From NCBI RefSeq assembly GCF_025963695.1, contig NZ_JAOQAH010000063.1, forward strand, positions 1 to 64,000: a DNA stretch of 64,000 nt, given 5' to 3'. Below the pieces are notes generated by a model. The model was not told the origin of the DNA, made no database searches, and saw only the letters and a program-made list of their open reading frames with translations. Each line of letters opens with the position of its first letter. Position 1 is the first letter of the stretch. Made by a program: the position numbers and the translations under genes. Source of the stretch: Segetibacter sp. (lineage in GTDB: Bacteria > Bacteroidota > Bacteroidia > Chitinophagales > Chitinophagaceae). Below, piece by piece: positions 1 through 9,136 of the stretch.

Positions 1-1127
1 AGATTCTTAGTAGCACGTCCCGAGGCTATGATGTCTTTTTTACCATCTCCATTCAAATCAATCACCTGCAAATCCTCTGTTGCCATACCATTGTCATCTA
101 TCCAGTATGAATCCCATTGATTACCCCTTTTGTCCTTCGGTACATACAACTTGATCCCAACTTTATTCTCGGCATTTGGGCTTCTCCACCCGGCAATTAC
201 CTGGTCAGTTCCAGTGCCAAGCAGATCGGCTGTAGCTAATGCATGACCTTCCTTTAATTGATCATCCAGCACTTTTCGTGTGGGATTTTGTTCTCCCATG
301 TAAACCGCAACAGCTATCCCGTGCATAGGTTCTATTGTTGCCACGAACTTTTCTTTTCCAAAATTGCCAATTCTAATTTCTCCGGCTCCGAGTTCTATGC
401 CTGCAATCTTTTCAGCGTTTTTTCCGCCAGCTTTAGCAGCAAAACTTTGAACAAGTCTCACTCCTTCCTTACCGGCGATATAAATGCTATTTTGTTTTGA
501 AGACCCTTCATCCGCTATCGCAACATTATGCGTCATATGCATTGCATTGTCTATAATTACTGTTTGCCATGCTGTATGTGGGTTAGCTGGGAATCTGTAA
601 CCCATAATCTTTACCCCTTCGCCCTCACCATTTTTGTTACCTCGTCCGTGCAACGGAACTACTACTAAATAAAAATTTCCATCTGCCGCTTTCATCCATC
701 GCATACGATGAATGGTTGGTTCATGATGAAGTTTCACAGCTTCCCAACGTTGTGTCGGATCTGTTGGACGGACAAGATAATGCACGGAGCCAGACTTAGT
801 GGTATCTGAAGTTTCACCAGGGTTCCATTGTGCACCTACGGCAACCTCTACTTTGCCATCGCCATCTATATCTCGTGCAGCAATACACACATTGTCTTGC
901 TCCGTCAGGTTTTCAATCATTACAAATCGCTTCCAGTCCCCATTGCGATACCATACAAATTGTTTCTTATCCGCCAGTAGAATATCCGGCTTCCCATCAC
1001 CGTCCACATCACCCAAAGCAAGACCGTAGCCTATTGAAATATTATTATCAATTGTTTGGGCTTCAAACTTTGGCGCAGGTGCGGAGCCGGCAAAAGCCAA
1101 TTGAAGAAAGAGGAAGAAAGCAAGCAT
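1..1127 (-). CDS. Secreted FG-GAP/VCBS repeat protein, C-terminus beyond the window
   Basis: The frame is open from an ATG at 1127 to the window edge, so the protein (375 codons seen) is cut at its C-terminus. The N-terminus MLAFFLFLQLAFAGSAP is a short signal peptide, so the product is exported. Calcium-loop motifs of the FG-GAP/VCBS beta-propeller type are visible: DVDGDGKPDI near residues 40-49, DIDGDGKVEV near 86-95, and DLNGDGKKDI close to the window edge. Such proteins are usually cell-surface or secreted propellers, often near sugar-catabolic genes; the actual ligand cannot be told. The neighbouring MFS transporter gene is on the same strand about 110 bp upstream. Confidence 0.8.
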   Translation of the reverse strand, partial: MLAFFLFLQLAFAGSAPAPKFEAQTIDNNISIGYGLALGDVDGDGKPDILLADKKQFVWYRNGDWKRFVMIENLTEQDNVCIAARDIDGDGKVEVAVGAQWNPGETSDTTKSGSVHYLVRPTDPTQRWEAVKLHHEPTIHRMRWMKAADGNFYLVVVPLHGRGNKNGEGEGVKIMGYRFPANPHTAWQTVIIDNAMHMTHNVAIADEGSSKQNSIYIAGKEGVRLVQSFAAKAGGKNAEKIAGIELGAGEIRIGNFGKEKFVATIEPMHGIAVAVYMGEQNPTRKVLDDQLKEGHALATADLLGTGTDQVIAGWRSPNAENKVGIKLYVPKDKRGNQWDSYWIDDNGMATEDLQVIDLNGDGKKDIIASGRATKN

Positions 1128-1237
1128 AACGTCTTATTGTAAGTGAATGAATATTGAGTTGTCAATTAAAATCGAGAGTATAATTTACTACAAAAAAATC
1201 AAGGATAGTTTTTGGATATAAGAACAAATAATCATTG

Positions 1238-2530
1238 CTATACGATAACCGGCTTCATTGATTCTTCTTCAATATCTTTCGGCAAGCTCACCTGTTTCAA
1301 GGGATCAATGCCCAGCCAAAGCAGTGCCCCGGTTAGCATTACAAAGGCAACCACAAACAGCGGGTAATCGAAATTGTGAAATACATCCACCATTTTTCCG
1401 AAAATAATTGCAAGGAAAAAAGCCCCCATCTGTCCGAAGAAATTCATGGCGCCTGTAACAGTTCCTGCATTGTTTCTGCCAATGTCTGTACAAACCGCGT
1501 AAGAAACCATTACACCAAATGAAAAGAAACCGTTTGCAGCAATAAGACAAAAAGCCACAATATTATTTTGAGGTAAGATAGCAGCTAAAAAAATAAGTAA
1601 CCCGCAAATGCCAAGGCCAGTCATTCCAACAAATCGTCTCCCAAACCGAAGGCCTTTTCGTTTGACCAACAAATCGCCAACATATCCGCCAATTAAGAAA
1701 CCTACAATACCAACAATGAACAAAGTGAAAACGATTTCTTTCATCACATTTTCAGTAAAGTGTCTTCCCTCAACCAGGTAAACAGGCATCCAGGCAACAA
1801 AGAAATAGTTAGCCCATTGGCAACAAAAATACATAAGCATCAACGCCCAAAGATTCCTATTTCTCAGGATAATCTTCCACGAGATGTGGTGATGACTCGT
1901 ACTAAAACGTCTGTTGTTTTCAATGTACTCAACCTCTTTAGTGGAAATATTTTTCATCTGCGACGGAAAATTCTTAAACCAGAGATAACAAATCAAAACC
2001 CACAAAACGCCAATTACTGCATTGACATAAAACGAGGCACGCCAACCATAAGCAACAGCGATGGGAATAATGATCAAAGGCGCAATCGCAGAACCGATTT
2101 GAGATCCTATGCCTACCCAGGTTAGGGATCGGCCGATCTCCTGCACGGGAAACCATCTTGAAATAACGATCATGCAATTCGGGTAAGTTCCAGATTCGCC
2201 CACACCAAAAAGAAAACGAATGAAAATCAGAGACATCAATCCTGTAGCAAAACCTGTTAAAGCAGTAAACAAAGACCAGAATAAGACGATGCGAATAAAA
2301 AGGGCCTTAGGTCCAATGCGGTCACCCAGTACGCCTGAAGGAATTTCAAACAACGCATAAGCCAATGAAAAAGATGCGAGCACCCATCCAAATTGTGTAT
2401 TACTTAAACCGAACTCCGTTTTTATTCTCACACCTACAATAGAAATGCAAATACGATCGAGGTAGGTTAGCGTGGTTAACGAGCAGAGTAATGCTAAGAC
2501 GCGGTAACGGTAAGGCACTTTTGGCAGCAT
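1238..2530 (-). CDS. MFS transporter, anion:cation symporter (hexuronate/galactonate-like) family
   Basis: 430 residues with about 12 hydrophobic segments, the usual MFS size. The N-terminal helix with TYLDR, the segment PSGVLGDRIGPK (MFS A-like loop motif) and FLFGVGESGTYPNCMIVISRWFP match the ACS family that carries hexuronates, galactonate, glucarate or related organic acids by proton symport in the inner membrane. The substrate cannot be assigned from sequence. It lies upstream of, and in the same direction as, the exported FG-GAP protein; an uptake role for products of sugar or uronate degradation is an inference. Confidence 0.85.
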   Translation of the reverse strand: MLPKVPYRYRVLALLCSLTTLTYLDRICISIVGVRIKTEFGLSNTQFGWVLASFSLAYALFEIPSGVLGDRIGPKALFIRIVLFWSLFTALTGFATGLMSLIFIRFLFGVGESGTYPNCMIVISRWFPVQEIGRSLTWVGIGSQIGSAIAPLIIIPIAVAYGWRASFYVNAVIGVLWVLICYLWFKNFPSQMKNISTKEVEYIENNRRFSTSHHHISWKIILRNRNLWALMLMYFCCQWANYFFVAWMPVYLVEGRHFTENVMKEIVFTLFIVGIVGFLIGGYVGDLLVKRKGLRFGRRFVGMTGLGICGLLIFLAAILPQNNIVAFCLIAANGFFSFGVMVSYAVCTDIGRNNAGTVTGAMNFFGQMGAFFLAIIFGKMVDVFHNFDYPLFVVAFVMLTGALLWLGIDPLKQVSLPKDIEEESMKPVIV

Positions 2531-2704
2531 CTTCTAAAATTATTGATTTTATAAATACTGGCAAGGCTGGCGGATAAAAACTATACCCTGCTGCAATTTC
2601 ACTTGTTCCATATTTTCGTCATTTTCTCAAATATGATCAAATAAGTCTCTTTTGCTATATGGCAGTTGTTTTGTAAACACAAAGATTACAAACGCAGATA
2701 GAAC

Positions 2705-3142
2705 ATGTCAGAAACACGTACTCTACCTATCCGGAAACATATAGCACTGGTGGCGCATGATAAGAAAAAAGACGAGTTGGTTGAATGGGCACTTGAAAAT
2801 AAGGAGCTGCTGAAAAACCACCGCCTTATAGCAACAGGAAGTACAGGAAAATTGCTGGAAGAAAAATTGGGGTTGCCTATAATGAAATTATTAAGTGGCC
2901 CATTAGGTGGAGATCAACAAATTGGCTCCTTAGTGGCTGAAGGTAAACTGGATTTCCTTGTGTTCTTTTGGGATCCCCTGGAAGCGCAGGCGCATGACAG
3001 CGATGTAAAAGCCTTACAAAGACTTGCTGTAGCGTGGAATATTTTGCTTGCGTCTAACCGCACAACGGCAGACTTTATATTACATTCTGCATGTATGAAA
3101 GAAGCTTATAAAATAGCAGTTCCGGATTATTCAAAATTTTAA
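2705..3142 (+). CDS. mgsA: Methylglyoxal synthase
   Basis: 145 residues, close to the 152 of the E. coli enzyme. It converts dihydroxyacetone phosphate to methylglyoxal and phosphate in the cytoplasm, a bypass of lower glycolysis. The N-terminal IALVAHDKKK, the phosphate-binding ATGSTG, the catalytic GPLGGDQQIG with Asp70 (Asp71 in E. coli), FFWDPLEAQAHDSDVKAL and the C-terminal region with ASNRTTADF are all present. The gene faces the Gpr-type aldo-keto reductase at 3267-4262; a hairpin at 3226-3260 separates them. Making a toxic aldehyde beside an enzyme type known to reduce it is suggestive, but the two are not co-transcribed. Confidence 0.95.
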   Translation: MSETRTLPIRKHIALVAHDKKKDELVEWALENKELLKNHRLIATGSTGKLLEEKLGLPIMKLLSGPLGGDQQIGSLVAEGKLDFLVFFWDPLEAQAHDSDVKALQRLAVAWNILLASNRTTADFILHSACMKEAYKIAVPDYSKF

Positions 3143-3225
3143 CCATTAATCCAACCTCGCTTACTTTAAAAATTTGCACGCAAAGAAATTAAAGGAGCAA
3201 AGTTGCAAAGATTACGTATCTAAAG

Positions 3226-3260
3226 TTTGCCGCTATTATATCAACAATAACAGCGGCAAA
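3226..3260. terminator. Bidirectional hairpin between convergent mgsA and aldo-keto reductase
   Basis: TTTGCCGCT (3226-3234) pairs with AGCGGCAAA (3252-3260) and the stem can extend inward four more pairs after one mismatch. It sits between two genes that end toward each other. T-tracts are weak on both sides, so termination efficiency is unclear. Confidence 0.5.
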
Positions 3261-3266
3261 TAATAA

Positions 3267-4262
3267 TTATTTTAGGATACTTTCTATCCGATCAAGTTCT
3301 TCGCCCGAGAACGAATAATTTTCAAGACAGCGAATGGAGTCAGTAACCTGCTCGGGCTTGCTTACCCCAATTAATACAGTTGTAATCCGCGGGTCTTTTA
3401 TTACCCAGGCTAAAGCCATTTGTGCAAGACTTTGTCCACGCTCCTGAGCAAGTTCATTGAGTAGTTTCACCTTTGCAATGTTGGCATCTGTTATCTGGTC
3501 TTCTTCCATTGCGCCATTTCCAAGATGTCTTGCAGCTCGTGAATTTTCCGGAATGCCATTCAAATATTTATTCGTCAGCAACCCCTGCGCTAATGGCGAA
3601 AAAGGAATACACCCCACACCTTCCGCTTCAAGTACATCTAATAATCCATTTTCTATCCAGCGATCGAACATGGAATATTTTGGTTGATGAATTAAGCAAG
3701 GAGTTCCTAATTCTTTCAAAATCGCACACGCCCTTTGTGTTTCTTCAGGTTGATAGCTTGAAATACCAACATACAACGCCTTGCCTTGTCTTACTATCAG
3801 ATCAAGTGCAGACATAGTTTCCTCAAGCGGCGTTTCAGGGTCTGGACGGTGATGATAATAGATATCTACATAATCAGTCCCCAACCTTTTCAGACTTTCA
3901 TTCAGGCTTTCTACCAAATACTTTTTTGAACCCCAGTCACCGTACGGGCCTTCCCACATTGTCCATCCTGCTTTGGTTGAAATAATCATTTCTTTTCTAT
4001 ACCCTCTAAAGTCTTCACGTAAAATTTTACCGAAGTTCTCTTCCGCAGAGCCCGCCGGCTGACCGTAATTATTTGCAAGATCAAAATGAGTGATACCTGC
4101 ATCAAACGCTGTTTTTAGAATTGCACGACAATTTTCAAGCGGATCTATATGGCCGAAGTTGTGCCATAAGCCAAGAGAAACAGCGGAAAGCTTCACGCCA
4201 CTCCGACCACATCGACGATATTCCATCGATTGGTAACGAGCATTATTGGGTACATAAGTCAT
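3267..4262 (-). CDS. gpr: Aldo-keto reductase, Gpr/YghZ type (L-glyceraldehyde 3-phosphate reductase)
   Basis: 331 residues, cytoplasmic NADPH-dependent (alpha/beta)8 barrel. The match to E. coli YghZ/Gpr as I recall it is strong over the whole length: SLGLWHNFGH, THFDLANNYG, GSAEENFGKIL, LIHQPKYSMFDRW, FSPLAQGLLT and VIKDPRITTVLIGVS. The catalytic tetrad is visible as Asp61, Tyr66, Lys97 and the His pair at 137-138. The E. coli enzyme reduces L-glyceraldehyde 3-phosphate and also methylglyoxal, which fits the convergent mgsA next door. The N-terminal MTYVPNNARYQSMEYRRCG also resembles the E. coli start, supporting the chosen ATG. Confidence 0.88.
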   Translation of the reverse strand: MTYVPNNARYQSMEYRRCGRSGVKLSAVSLGLWHNFGHIDPLENCRAILKTAFDAGITHFDLANNYGQPAGSAEENFGKILREDFRGYRKEMIISTKAGWTMWEGPYGDWGSKKYLVESLNESLKRLGTDYVDIYYHHRPDPETPLEETMSALDLIVRQGKALYVGISSYQPEETQRACAILKELGTPCLIHQPKYSMFDRWIENGLLDVLEAEGVGCIPFSPLAQGLLTNKYLNGIPENSRAARHLGNGAMEEDQITDANIAKVKLLNELAQERGQSLAQMALAWVIKDPRITTVLIGVSKPEQVTDSIRCLENYSFSGEELDRIESILK

Positions 4263-4349
4263 AATCGCAAAAAGTTTATAAATAATTTTATTTGAAGAAA
4301 GACAGCATGTAAGAATAAAAATTGATACCGATACCCTAACTGCACCAAC

Positions 4350-5279
4350 CTAAATACCTGCTGTTACCGCTTTCAATTTTGCCAAAGCAGTTTTTGCTAC
4401 AACTAAAGCATCCTGGGCGTAGTAGTTTTTATTGAAAACCTCAACCGATAAAACTAATGGTTTCTCTCTTTTTCCCAGCGTTTGTAAAATTCTTCGAATT
4501 GGCGCCACACCATCTCCCGGATATATTCTGTCTGCATCAGTAATGGTTGCTGGTGTAAGATTAGCTGTATAGTCGTTCATATGAAAAATCTCCAGCGATG
4601 TGGGGCTGATTAATTGCAAAGTGTCAAGGCTTGACCCCCCCTTATATAAATGAAAAACATCAAGCAAAACCTTAGCAGAGGGATGACCCGACTCCAGTGC
4701 AACATATGCGACCTCGCTTACCCGGCTTAGATTTTTAGAAAATCCCCACATCTCTAAATGCGGTATCACGCCGGTTTTATCGCCAAGCTCTAATAAAGTT
4801 CTGTAGCGTTCCGCCACAGTTTTCAAGTTAAGTACTGGCTCATTAGTTGCACCAACAGGGGGGGCGGCAACTCTTTTACAACCGATTTGGGCAAGCAAAT
4901 CCATTTCGCGTTTCATTTGCTCAAGCCCTTCTTTGCGCTTTGTTTCGTCGTCTATAATCCATGGCGCAAAGCCTATTGTGTTCTCAACCTTTATTCCTAG
5001 ATCGTCCAATCGTTTTTTAGCGTCTTTGGGTGTTCCACCTTCTTTTAAATATGCCTGAAGTGAATCGATCCAGATCTCCGCTGCCCTAAAACCTGCTTTT
5101 GATACAACTTCCAACTCCTTTACAAATCCAAGCTTGTGCCCTCTGATGGTCGCCATGTTGACGCAATAAACAAACGAGGTTGAAGCTTTTTTAGGAGGTT
5201 GGGCGTGGGTTACGTCAGGCAAAAATGGTAAGGCTGCTGTAGCACTTAATGACTTAAGGAGATCACGTCTGTTCATCAT
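4350..5279 (-). CDS. Exported sugar phosphate isomerase/epimerase-like TIM-barrel protein
   Basis: 309 residues. The N-terminus MNRRDLLKSLSATAALPFLP is a twin-arginine-type signal (RR followed by DLLK, then a hydrophobic stretch), so the protein probably folds in the cytoplasm and is exported. The rest looks like an AP-endonuclease-2/xylose-isomerase-like barrel (PF01261): FRAAEIWIDSL, GIKVENTIGFAPWI, VIPHLEMWGFSKN, AKVLLDVFHLYKGG, IFHMNDY and LVLSVEVFNKNY supply the expected acidic and His metal ligands. Such exported barrels are common in Bacteroidota near Gfo/Idh oxidoreductases and act on sugars or keto-sugars; the reaction here is not known. It may start at the second Met. Confidence 0.75.
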   Translation of the reverse strand: MMNRRDLLKSLSATAALPFLPDVTHAQPPKKASTSFVYCVNMATIRGHKLGFVKELEVVSKAGFRAAEIWIDSLQAYLKEGGTPKDAKKRLDDLGIKVENTIGFAPWIIDDETKRKEGLEQMKREMDLLAQIGCKRVAAPPVGATNEPVLNLKTVAERYRTLLELGDKTGVIPHLEMWGFSKNLSRVSEVAYVALESGHPSAKVLLDVFHLYKGGSSLDTLQLISPTSLEIFHMNDYTANLTPATITDADRIYPGDGVAPIRRILQTLGKREKPLVLSVEVFNKNYYAQDALVVAKTALAKLKAVTAGI

Positions 5280-5615
5280 GGCAATGTAGAAAGTAGTTGT
5301 GGTTATAAAAAAGGACTATTTGTATTTTTCGGTAGCATCGGATCAATCTATCTGATGACAACTAGATTTGTTTACAATACTATTACTTTTCCCTTAACCG
5401 TGCTTCGATAATAGTTCGGCATCATTTCAAAAAATTCCATCTGGTACAAAAAGCCTGGCATCAATGGGGGTTTTAAAGACAAAATTTAAATTAATAAAAG
5501 CTGCATATAGATAAAAGAGTACAAGGGAGTGACACAACTATGCCGACTTATAACCTAACTGTTGGCTACATAAAAATTCGGTTATAGCATGCAAGTAAAC
5601 GAGCGCCGCTCACTG
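5280..5615. other. Intergenic stretch with one dispersed repeat copy
   Basis: 336 bp between two minus-strand genes. I see no coding frame of substance. It holds one copy of the 20-bp dispersed element at 5519-5538; the remainder must contain the promoter of the TIM-barrel gene, but I could not pick a convincing box. Confidence 0.6.
5519..5538 (-). repeat. Dispersed 20-bp element, copy 1 (subfamily A)
   Basis: Read on the minus strand: GTTGTGTCACTCCCTTGTAC, followed by TCTTTTAT. Differs from the A consensus at one base. It lies downstream of the protease gene and in the same direction. Confidence 0.85.
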
Positions 5616-6869
5616 CTATTGAATATCCTTATCTAAAAAGCTTCGTACCTTAAGATTAATGACAAACAGTTCTCCATTTCTCATAATTAGCAGCTTCAGT
5701 TTTGCTCCCACCTCCTGTAGCATATTTTTATAATTCTGAATATTGCCCGCAAGCATTGTATTAATCCCCGCTAAAACATCTCCGGGCTGTAGCCCTGCTT
5801 TAGCTGCCGGCGATCCTTCCATTACGTCTTCAATTATTACTTGTCCGTTAACGTCGTACATCCCTAGCCCGGTATAGGAATAATCAAATGACTCGCGGAA
5901 ATGAGTATTAGGCTTTAGATGAATTTCCTTGTCGGCATAATTGATTACAAGGTTAAAGCGGCGAAGCAAATCGTTACCAATAAGACCGCCAAGTAGTGGA
6001 TAAGAAGTCACATTATAATCGTCAACAAAAATATGGGTAGGCACTTTTTTAAATTTATAGGGGCCGATTTTAATTTCTTTTACTGTAGTTAATTTCATTG
6101 GCTTTTTACCTCCAATGCCTTCAGCCTGCGTAAACAATACTTTTTTTCCTTTTATTAAAATACTGCTATCGTTTGAAAAATTATCCGACATCAACAAGCA
6201 TAGGCCTGCACCCGAGTCAAAATAAAACCGACTGGCTACAGTAACCCCATCAGTAATTGTTGCATCAAATACAGGAATACCAGTAATTGTGGGTTTTAAA
6301 ATAAGACCGCCTTTCGGGTATTTAATCTTGCCGTGGTTATAGACTTCAAGGATATTATGGTCATAATCGACTTTTACAATAAACCTGCTGAAAAAGCTGT
6401 ATCCTATTATCCCATCAACTCTAACCCCGTACACACTTGTTAGTAAAGTATAATCGTTGATATGAAAATCGAGGTGTTCAACATCAAGTTTCGGCAAACG
6501 CAAAGTCCTGTTAGGAACATAAATTATTTTCCTCATCATTGCTATGCCTCGAAGAATTCTTTCTGAAGGCACTTTGGCTAGCTGCAAATATTCAACTATT
6601 GCTGAGTCCAACGAGATGCCACCACTACCTGTATCGAGAATAAAATTTAACGTATCGGGGTGTTCATCTAGTAGTGCCTTAACTATTATTATTCCGCCGG
6701 AAAGAGTGGTAAAAGGAAACCTGGTGACGAATGTAGCTTTGGGAGTAACTTCCTCCTGCCCAAAACTACGGCAGGTAATGGCAAGTGTAAAGGAAAGGAC
6801 CAGTAAAAATTGTAAGTAGCAAGCAGTTGTTTTTCTATTTAACAGTCGTTGTGTCACACACTTTATCAT
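5616..6869 (-). CDS. Retropepsin-like aspartyl protease with C-terminal PDZ domain
   Basis: 417 residues with an N-terminal signal segment (hydrophobic run ending near CRSFGQ). Two aspartyl-protease-like motifs are seen: FILDTGSGGISL and FYFDSGAGLCLL, the D-T/S-G signatures of a two-lobe clan AA protein. A PDZ domain follows near the C-terminus (VIEDVMEGSPAAKAGLQPGDVLAGIN). This domain order is common for exported Bacteroidota proteins of unknown substrate. The start ATG lies inside a copy of the dispersed 20-bp repeat (6848-6867), so the first residues MIKCVTQRL are repeat-encoded. No better start is visible before the signal segment. Divergent from mqnC. Confidence 0.82.
   Translation of the reverse strand: MIKCVTQRLLNRKTTACYLQFLLVLSFTLAITCRSFGQEEVTPKATFVTRFPFTTLSGGIIIVKALLDEHPDTLNFILDTGSGGISLDSAIVEYLQLAKVPSERILRGIAMMRKIIYVPNRTLRLPKLDVEHLDFHINDYTLLTSVYGVRVDGIIGYSFFSRFIVKVDYDHNILEVYNHGKIKYPKGGLILKPTITGIPVFDATITDGVTVASRFYFDSGAGLCLLMSDNFSNDSSILIKGKKVLFTQAEGIGGKKPMKLTTVKEIKIGPYKFKKVPTHIFVDDYNVTSYPLLGGLIGNDLLRRFNLVINYADKEIHLKPNTHFRESFDYSYTGLGMYDVNGQVIIEDVMEGSPAAKAGLQPGDVLAGINTMLAGNIQNYKNMLQEVGAKLKLLIMRNGELFVINLKVRSFLDKDIQ
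6848..6867 (+). repeat. Dispersed 20-bp element, copy 2 (subfamily A, degenerate 3' end)
   Basis: GTTGTGTCACACACTTTATC. It overlaps the start of the protease gene on the opposite strand. An upstream box CAAGCAGT at 6820-6827 lies 20 bp before the core, as in several other copies. Confidence 0.65.
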
Positions 6870-7026
6870 TTAATTTCTGGTCAGCCAAATCCAAATTACA
6901 AAACTTATCCTTGTTTCCTTTATCAGAACTCAATTTAATTAGCTGTAATTTAAGAACCTGGTATGAAACAAGTTAAGGCAGGTAGAAAGCCTTGTTGTAT
7001 TTTTGGGCCCATTTTAAAACGTAATT

Positions 7027-8151
7027 ATGGTATTAGCGGACCTATATGAAAAAGCTTTAAATTTTGAATTCTTAAGTGTTCAGGAAGGTGTTTTTCTTTT
7101 TGAAAATGCACCTACTGCAGAGTTAATGAATATTGGTGATCAGCTAAGAAGAAAACAAGTTCCACATGGAAAAGTAACCTGGATTATAGATCGCAATATG
7201 AATACAACCAACGTTTGTATTGCAAACTGTAAATTCTGTAATTTTTATCGAATACCCGGCCACGAACAGGCATACATAACCGATACAGAAACTTACCGTA
7301 GAAAGATAGAAGAAACTTTTCGCTACGGCGGAGAGCAATTGCTGCTACAAGGCGGCCACCATCCCGACTTGGGCTTACAATACTATGTCGATTTATTCCG
7401 CAAGCTTAAAGAAATGTTTCCCGACCTCAAGCTACATGCTTTAGGTCCTCCCGAAGTGGCCCACATCACCAAACTTGAAAAAAGCACACATCGGGAAGTG
7501 TTGACGGCTTTAAAAGATGCGGGAATGGATAGTCTTCCCGGCCCCGGGGCTGAAATATTAGTTGATCGTGTACGTCGTTTAATTAGCAAAGGAAAGTGTG
7601 GGTCGCAGGAGTGGCTTGATATAATGGCAGAAGCACATCAACTGGATATTACCACCAGTGCTACAATGATGTTTGGACATGTAGAAACTGTAGAAGAAAG
7701 AATGGAGCACCTGGTAAAACTGCGCGAGGTACAGGCTAGAAAACCAAATTATGCAAAAGGATTTATAGCCTTTATTCCTTGGACGTTTCAAGATGTTGAC
7801 ACGTTACTTGCCCGTATAAGAGGTGTTCAGAATTTAACGACTGCCGATGAGTATATTAGAATGATAGCCATAAGTCGTATTATGTTACCAAACGTTAAAA
7901 ACATCCAGGCAAGCTGGCTAACGGTTGGAAAACAAGTGGCGCAAATTTGCCTTAATGCAGGTGCAAACGACTTTGGTAGTATTATGATTGAAGAAAACGT
8001 TGTCAGCGCTGCCGGAGCGCCACATAGGTTTACAAGCAAAGGTATACAGGAAGCAATACTTGAAGCGGGGTTCGAGCCGCAGTTACGCAACCAGCAATAT
8101 CAATTTCGCGAGATGCCTGTGCTAATGGAGGAACAGGTAATAAACTATTAG
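7027..8151 (+). CDS. mqnC: Cyclic dehypoxanthinyl futalosine synthase (radical SAM)
   Basis: 374 residues, normal family length. It cyclises dehypoxanthine futalosine in the futalosine route to menaquinone. The radical-SAM cluster motif is CIANCKFC with Cys64, Cys68 and Cys71 (CX3CX2C). LLQGGHHPDLGLQYYVDLF, LPGPGAEILVDRVRR, ATMMFGHVETVEERMEHL and the C-terminal NDFGSIMIEENVVSAAGA are typical of MqnC rather than MqnE. It stands alone here; the other mqn genes are not in the window. The menaquinone it helps to make is the expected electron donor of the alternative complex III at 40-49 kb. Confidence 0.95.
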   Translation: MVLADLYEKALNFEFLSVQEGVFLFENAPTAELMNIGDQLRRKQVPHGKVTWIIDRNMNTTNVCIANCKFCNFYRIPGHEQAYITDTETYRRKIEETFRYGGEQLLLQGGHHPDLGLQYYVDLFRKLKEMFPDLKLHALGPPEVAHITKLEKSTHREVLTALKDAGMDSLPGPGAEILVDRVRRLISKGKCGSQEWLDIMAEAHQLDITTSATMMFGHVETVEERMEHLVKLREVQARKPNYAKGFIAFIPWTFQDVDTLLARIRGVQNLTTADEYIRMIAISRIMLPNVKNIQASWLTVGKQVAQICLNAGANDFGSIMIEENVVSAAGAPHRFTSKGIQEAILEAGFEPQLRNQQYQFREMPVLMEEQVINY

Positions 8152-8208
8152 GTAGCGTACCTCCTAATCTTACACAACGCCAGGTCTTATCCATCCGCAA
8201 AGACGAAA

Positions 8209-8466
8209 TTAAAATAAAACTGCTGCTCCGATTTGAATAGCTAACAACACGATTATTGCAATACTTAATTGGTTTTGTACCCTTTTCAGTTTTGCTCTCT
8301 CAGCGTTTGGAGTGAATTGTATATTGGTAGGATTAAAAAATAGAAATTGGGACATGGTCCAATTCTTATTTTTATTTTTTAAGAATAGAAAGATCTTAAC
8401 TAAGAATAAGACGGCAGCAAGTACGTAGGTGTACTTAAGTAGTAAGAAAATGATAAAGTCTAGCAT
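8209..8466 (-). CDS. Small two-helix membrane protein of unknown function
   Basis: 85 residues. Hydrophobic segments at about residues 3-29 and 66-84 flank a basic middle (KNKNKN, then RAKLKR), so it would be a small inner-membrane hairpin. I do not recognise a family. It converges with mqnC, about 60 bp from the mqnC stop. Confidence 0.5.
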   Translation of the reverse strand: MLDFIIFLLLKYTYVLAAVLFLVKIFLFLKNKNKNWTMSQFLFFNPTNIQFTPNAERAKLKRVQNQLSIAIIVLLAIQIGAAVLF

Positions 8467-8531
8467 AACTGCCCAGTTTTAGAGCAAGCGTTCGTGTTCG
8501 GATACGATAAATATAATAAAAGATTTTGTAG

Positions 8532-8567
8532 AACAAGCATTAGGGAAGGAAACCCCTAATGCTTGTT
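8532..8567 (-). terminator. Strong hairpin downstream of the 69-residue ORF
   Basis: Perfect 14-bp stem (8532-8545 with 8554-8567) around an 8-nt loop. It lies just past the stop of the minus-strand ORF at 8598-8807 and before the 85-residue gene. There is no long T-run on either side, so it could also be an RNA-processing or other dyad element. Confidence 0.55.
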
Positions 8568-8597
8568 TACCTCTTTTCAAAAGAAAAAAGGGTGGCA

Positions 8598-8807
8598 TTA
8601 ATTGAAGGACAACAAAAACTCTGACTTTACTTCGTTTCCTACCAACTGCCTGTTTTTCACACGTATAAATCGGTTAATAGCTCGTAACTCTGGTATCGAA
8701 AAGCAATCCTTTTCTTCTTCAATTAACTCTTCCAGAATATTTACTGAGGAATAATCCAACGATCTTACCAGTGATTTAATCTCGGGAAAAGAATAAGTAG
8801 CACGCAT
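8598..8807 (-). CDS. Small hypothetical protein
   Basis: 69 residues, mainly charged helix (ELIEEEKDCFSIPELRAINRFIRVKNRQ). No family recognised. It is kept because it opens with an ATG, has plausible composition for a small soluble protein and is followed by a strong hairpin. It could still be a chance frame. Confidence 0.4.
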   Translation of the reverse strand: MRATYSFPEIKSLVRSLDYSSVNILEELIEEEKDCFSIPELRAINRFIRVKNRQLVGNEVKSEFLLSFN

Positions 8808-9136
8808 AGAAATTCTATTTACAACGGGGAAATAAGCGGAGATGCTGTTAGTTCTGATTTTTCTTTTATAAAACTAAGACTGAAACCAATAACATTTCCA
8901 TAAATGCTCTTATTTAATTTCATCTTAATTTTCATTACGTAATCTTAACGTTTCTGTGACTTCTCAAATAATCCCAGGTTTAAAAATTTCTTACTTTTTT
9001 ATGCCTTGCTTTAGGCCAACTACGGGTGTACCTCATCCTCCTCAACCAGTAACAAGCGAATGACTCACTGTGTACGAAATATTATTAAGTTTCGGTTTTC
9101 GACTCTAAAAAAATCACGTACCCCTATCTTCGCTCA
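8808..9136. other. Intergenic stretch without visible gene
   Basis: 329 AT-rich bases between divergent genes. They should hold the promoters of the small ORF and the NdpA-like gene. A fragment near 9062-9075 resembles the 3' half of the dispersed 20-bp element but is too diverged to count. Confidence 0.5.

Noticed and set aside
9051..9075. Fifteenth copy of the dispersed element
   Set aside because: Only the 3' half resembles the core, with an insertion; too weak to count.
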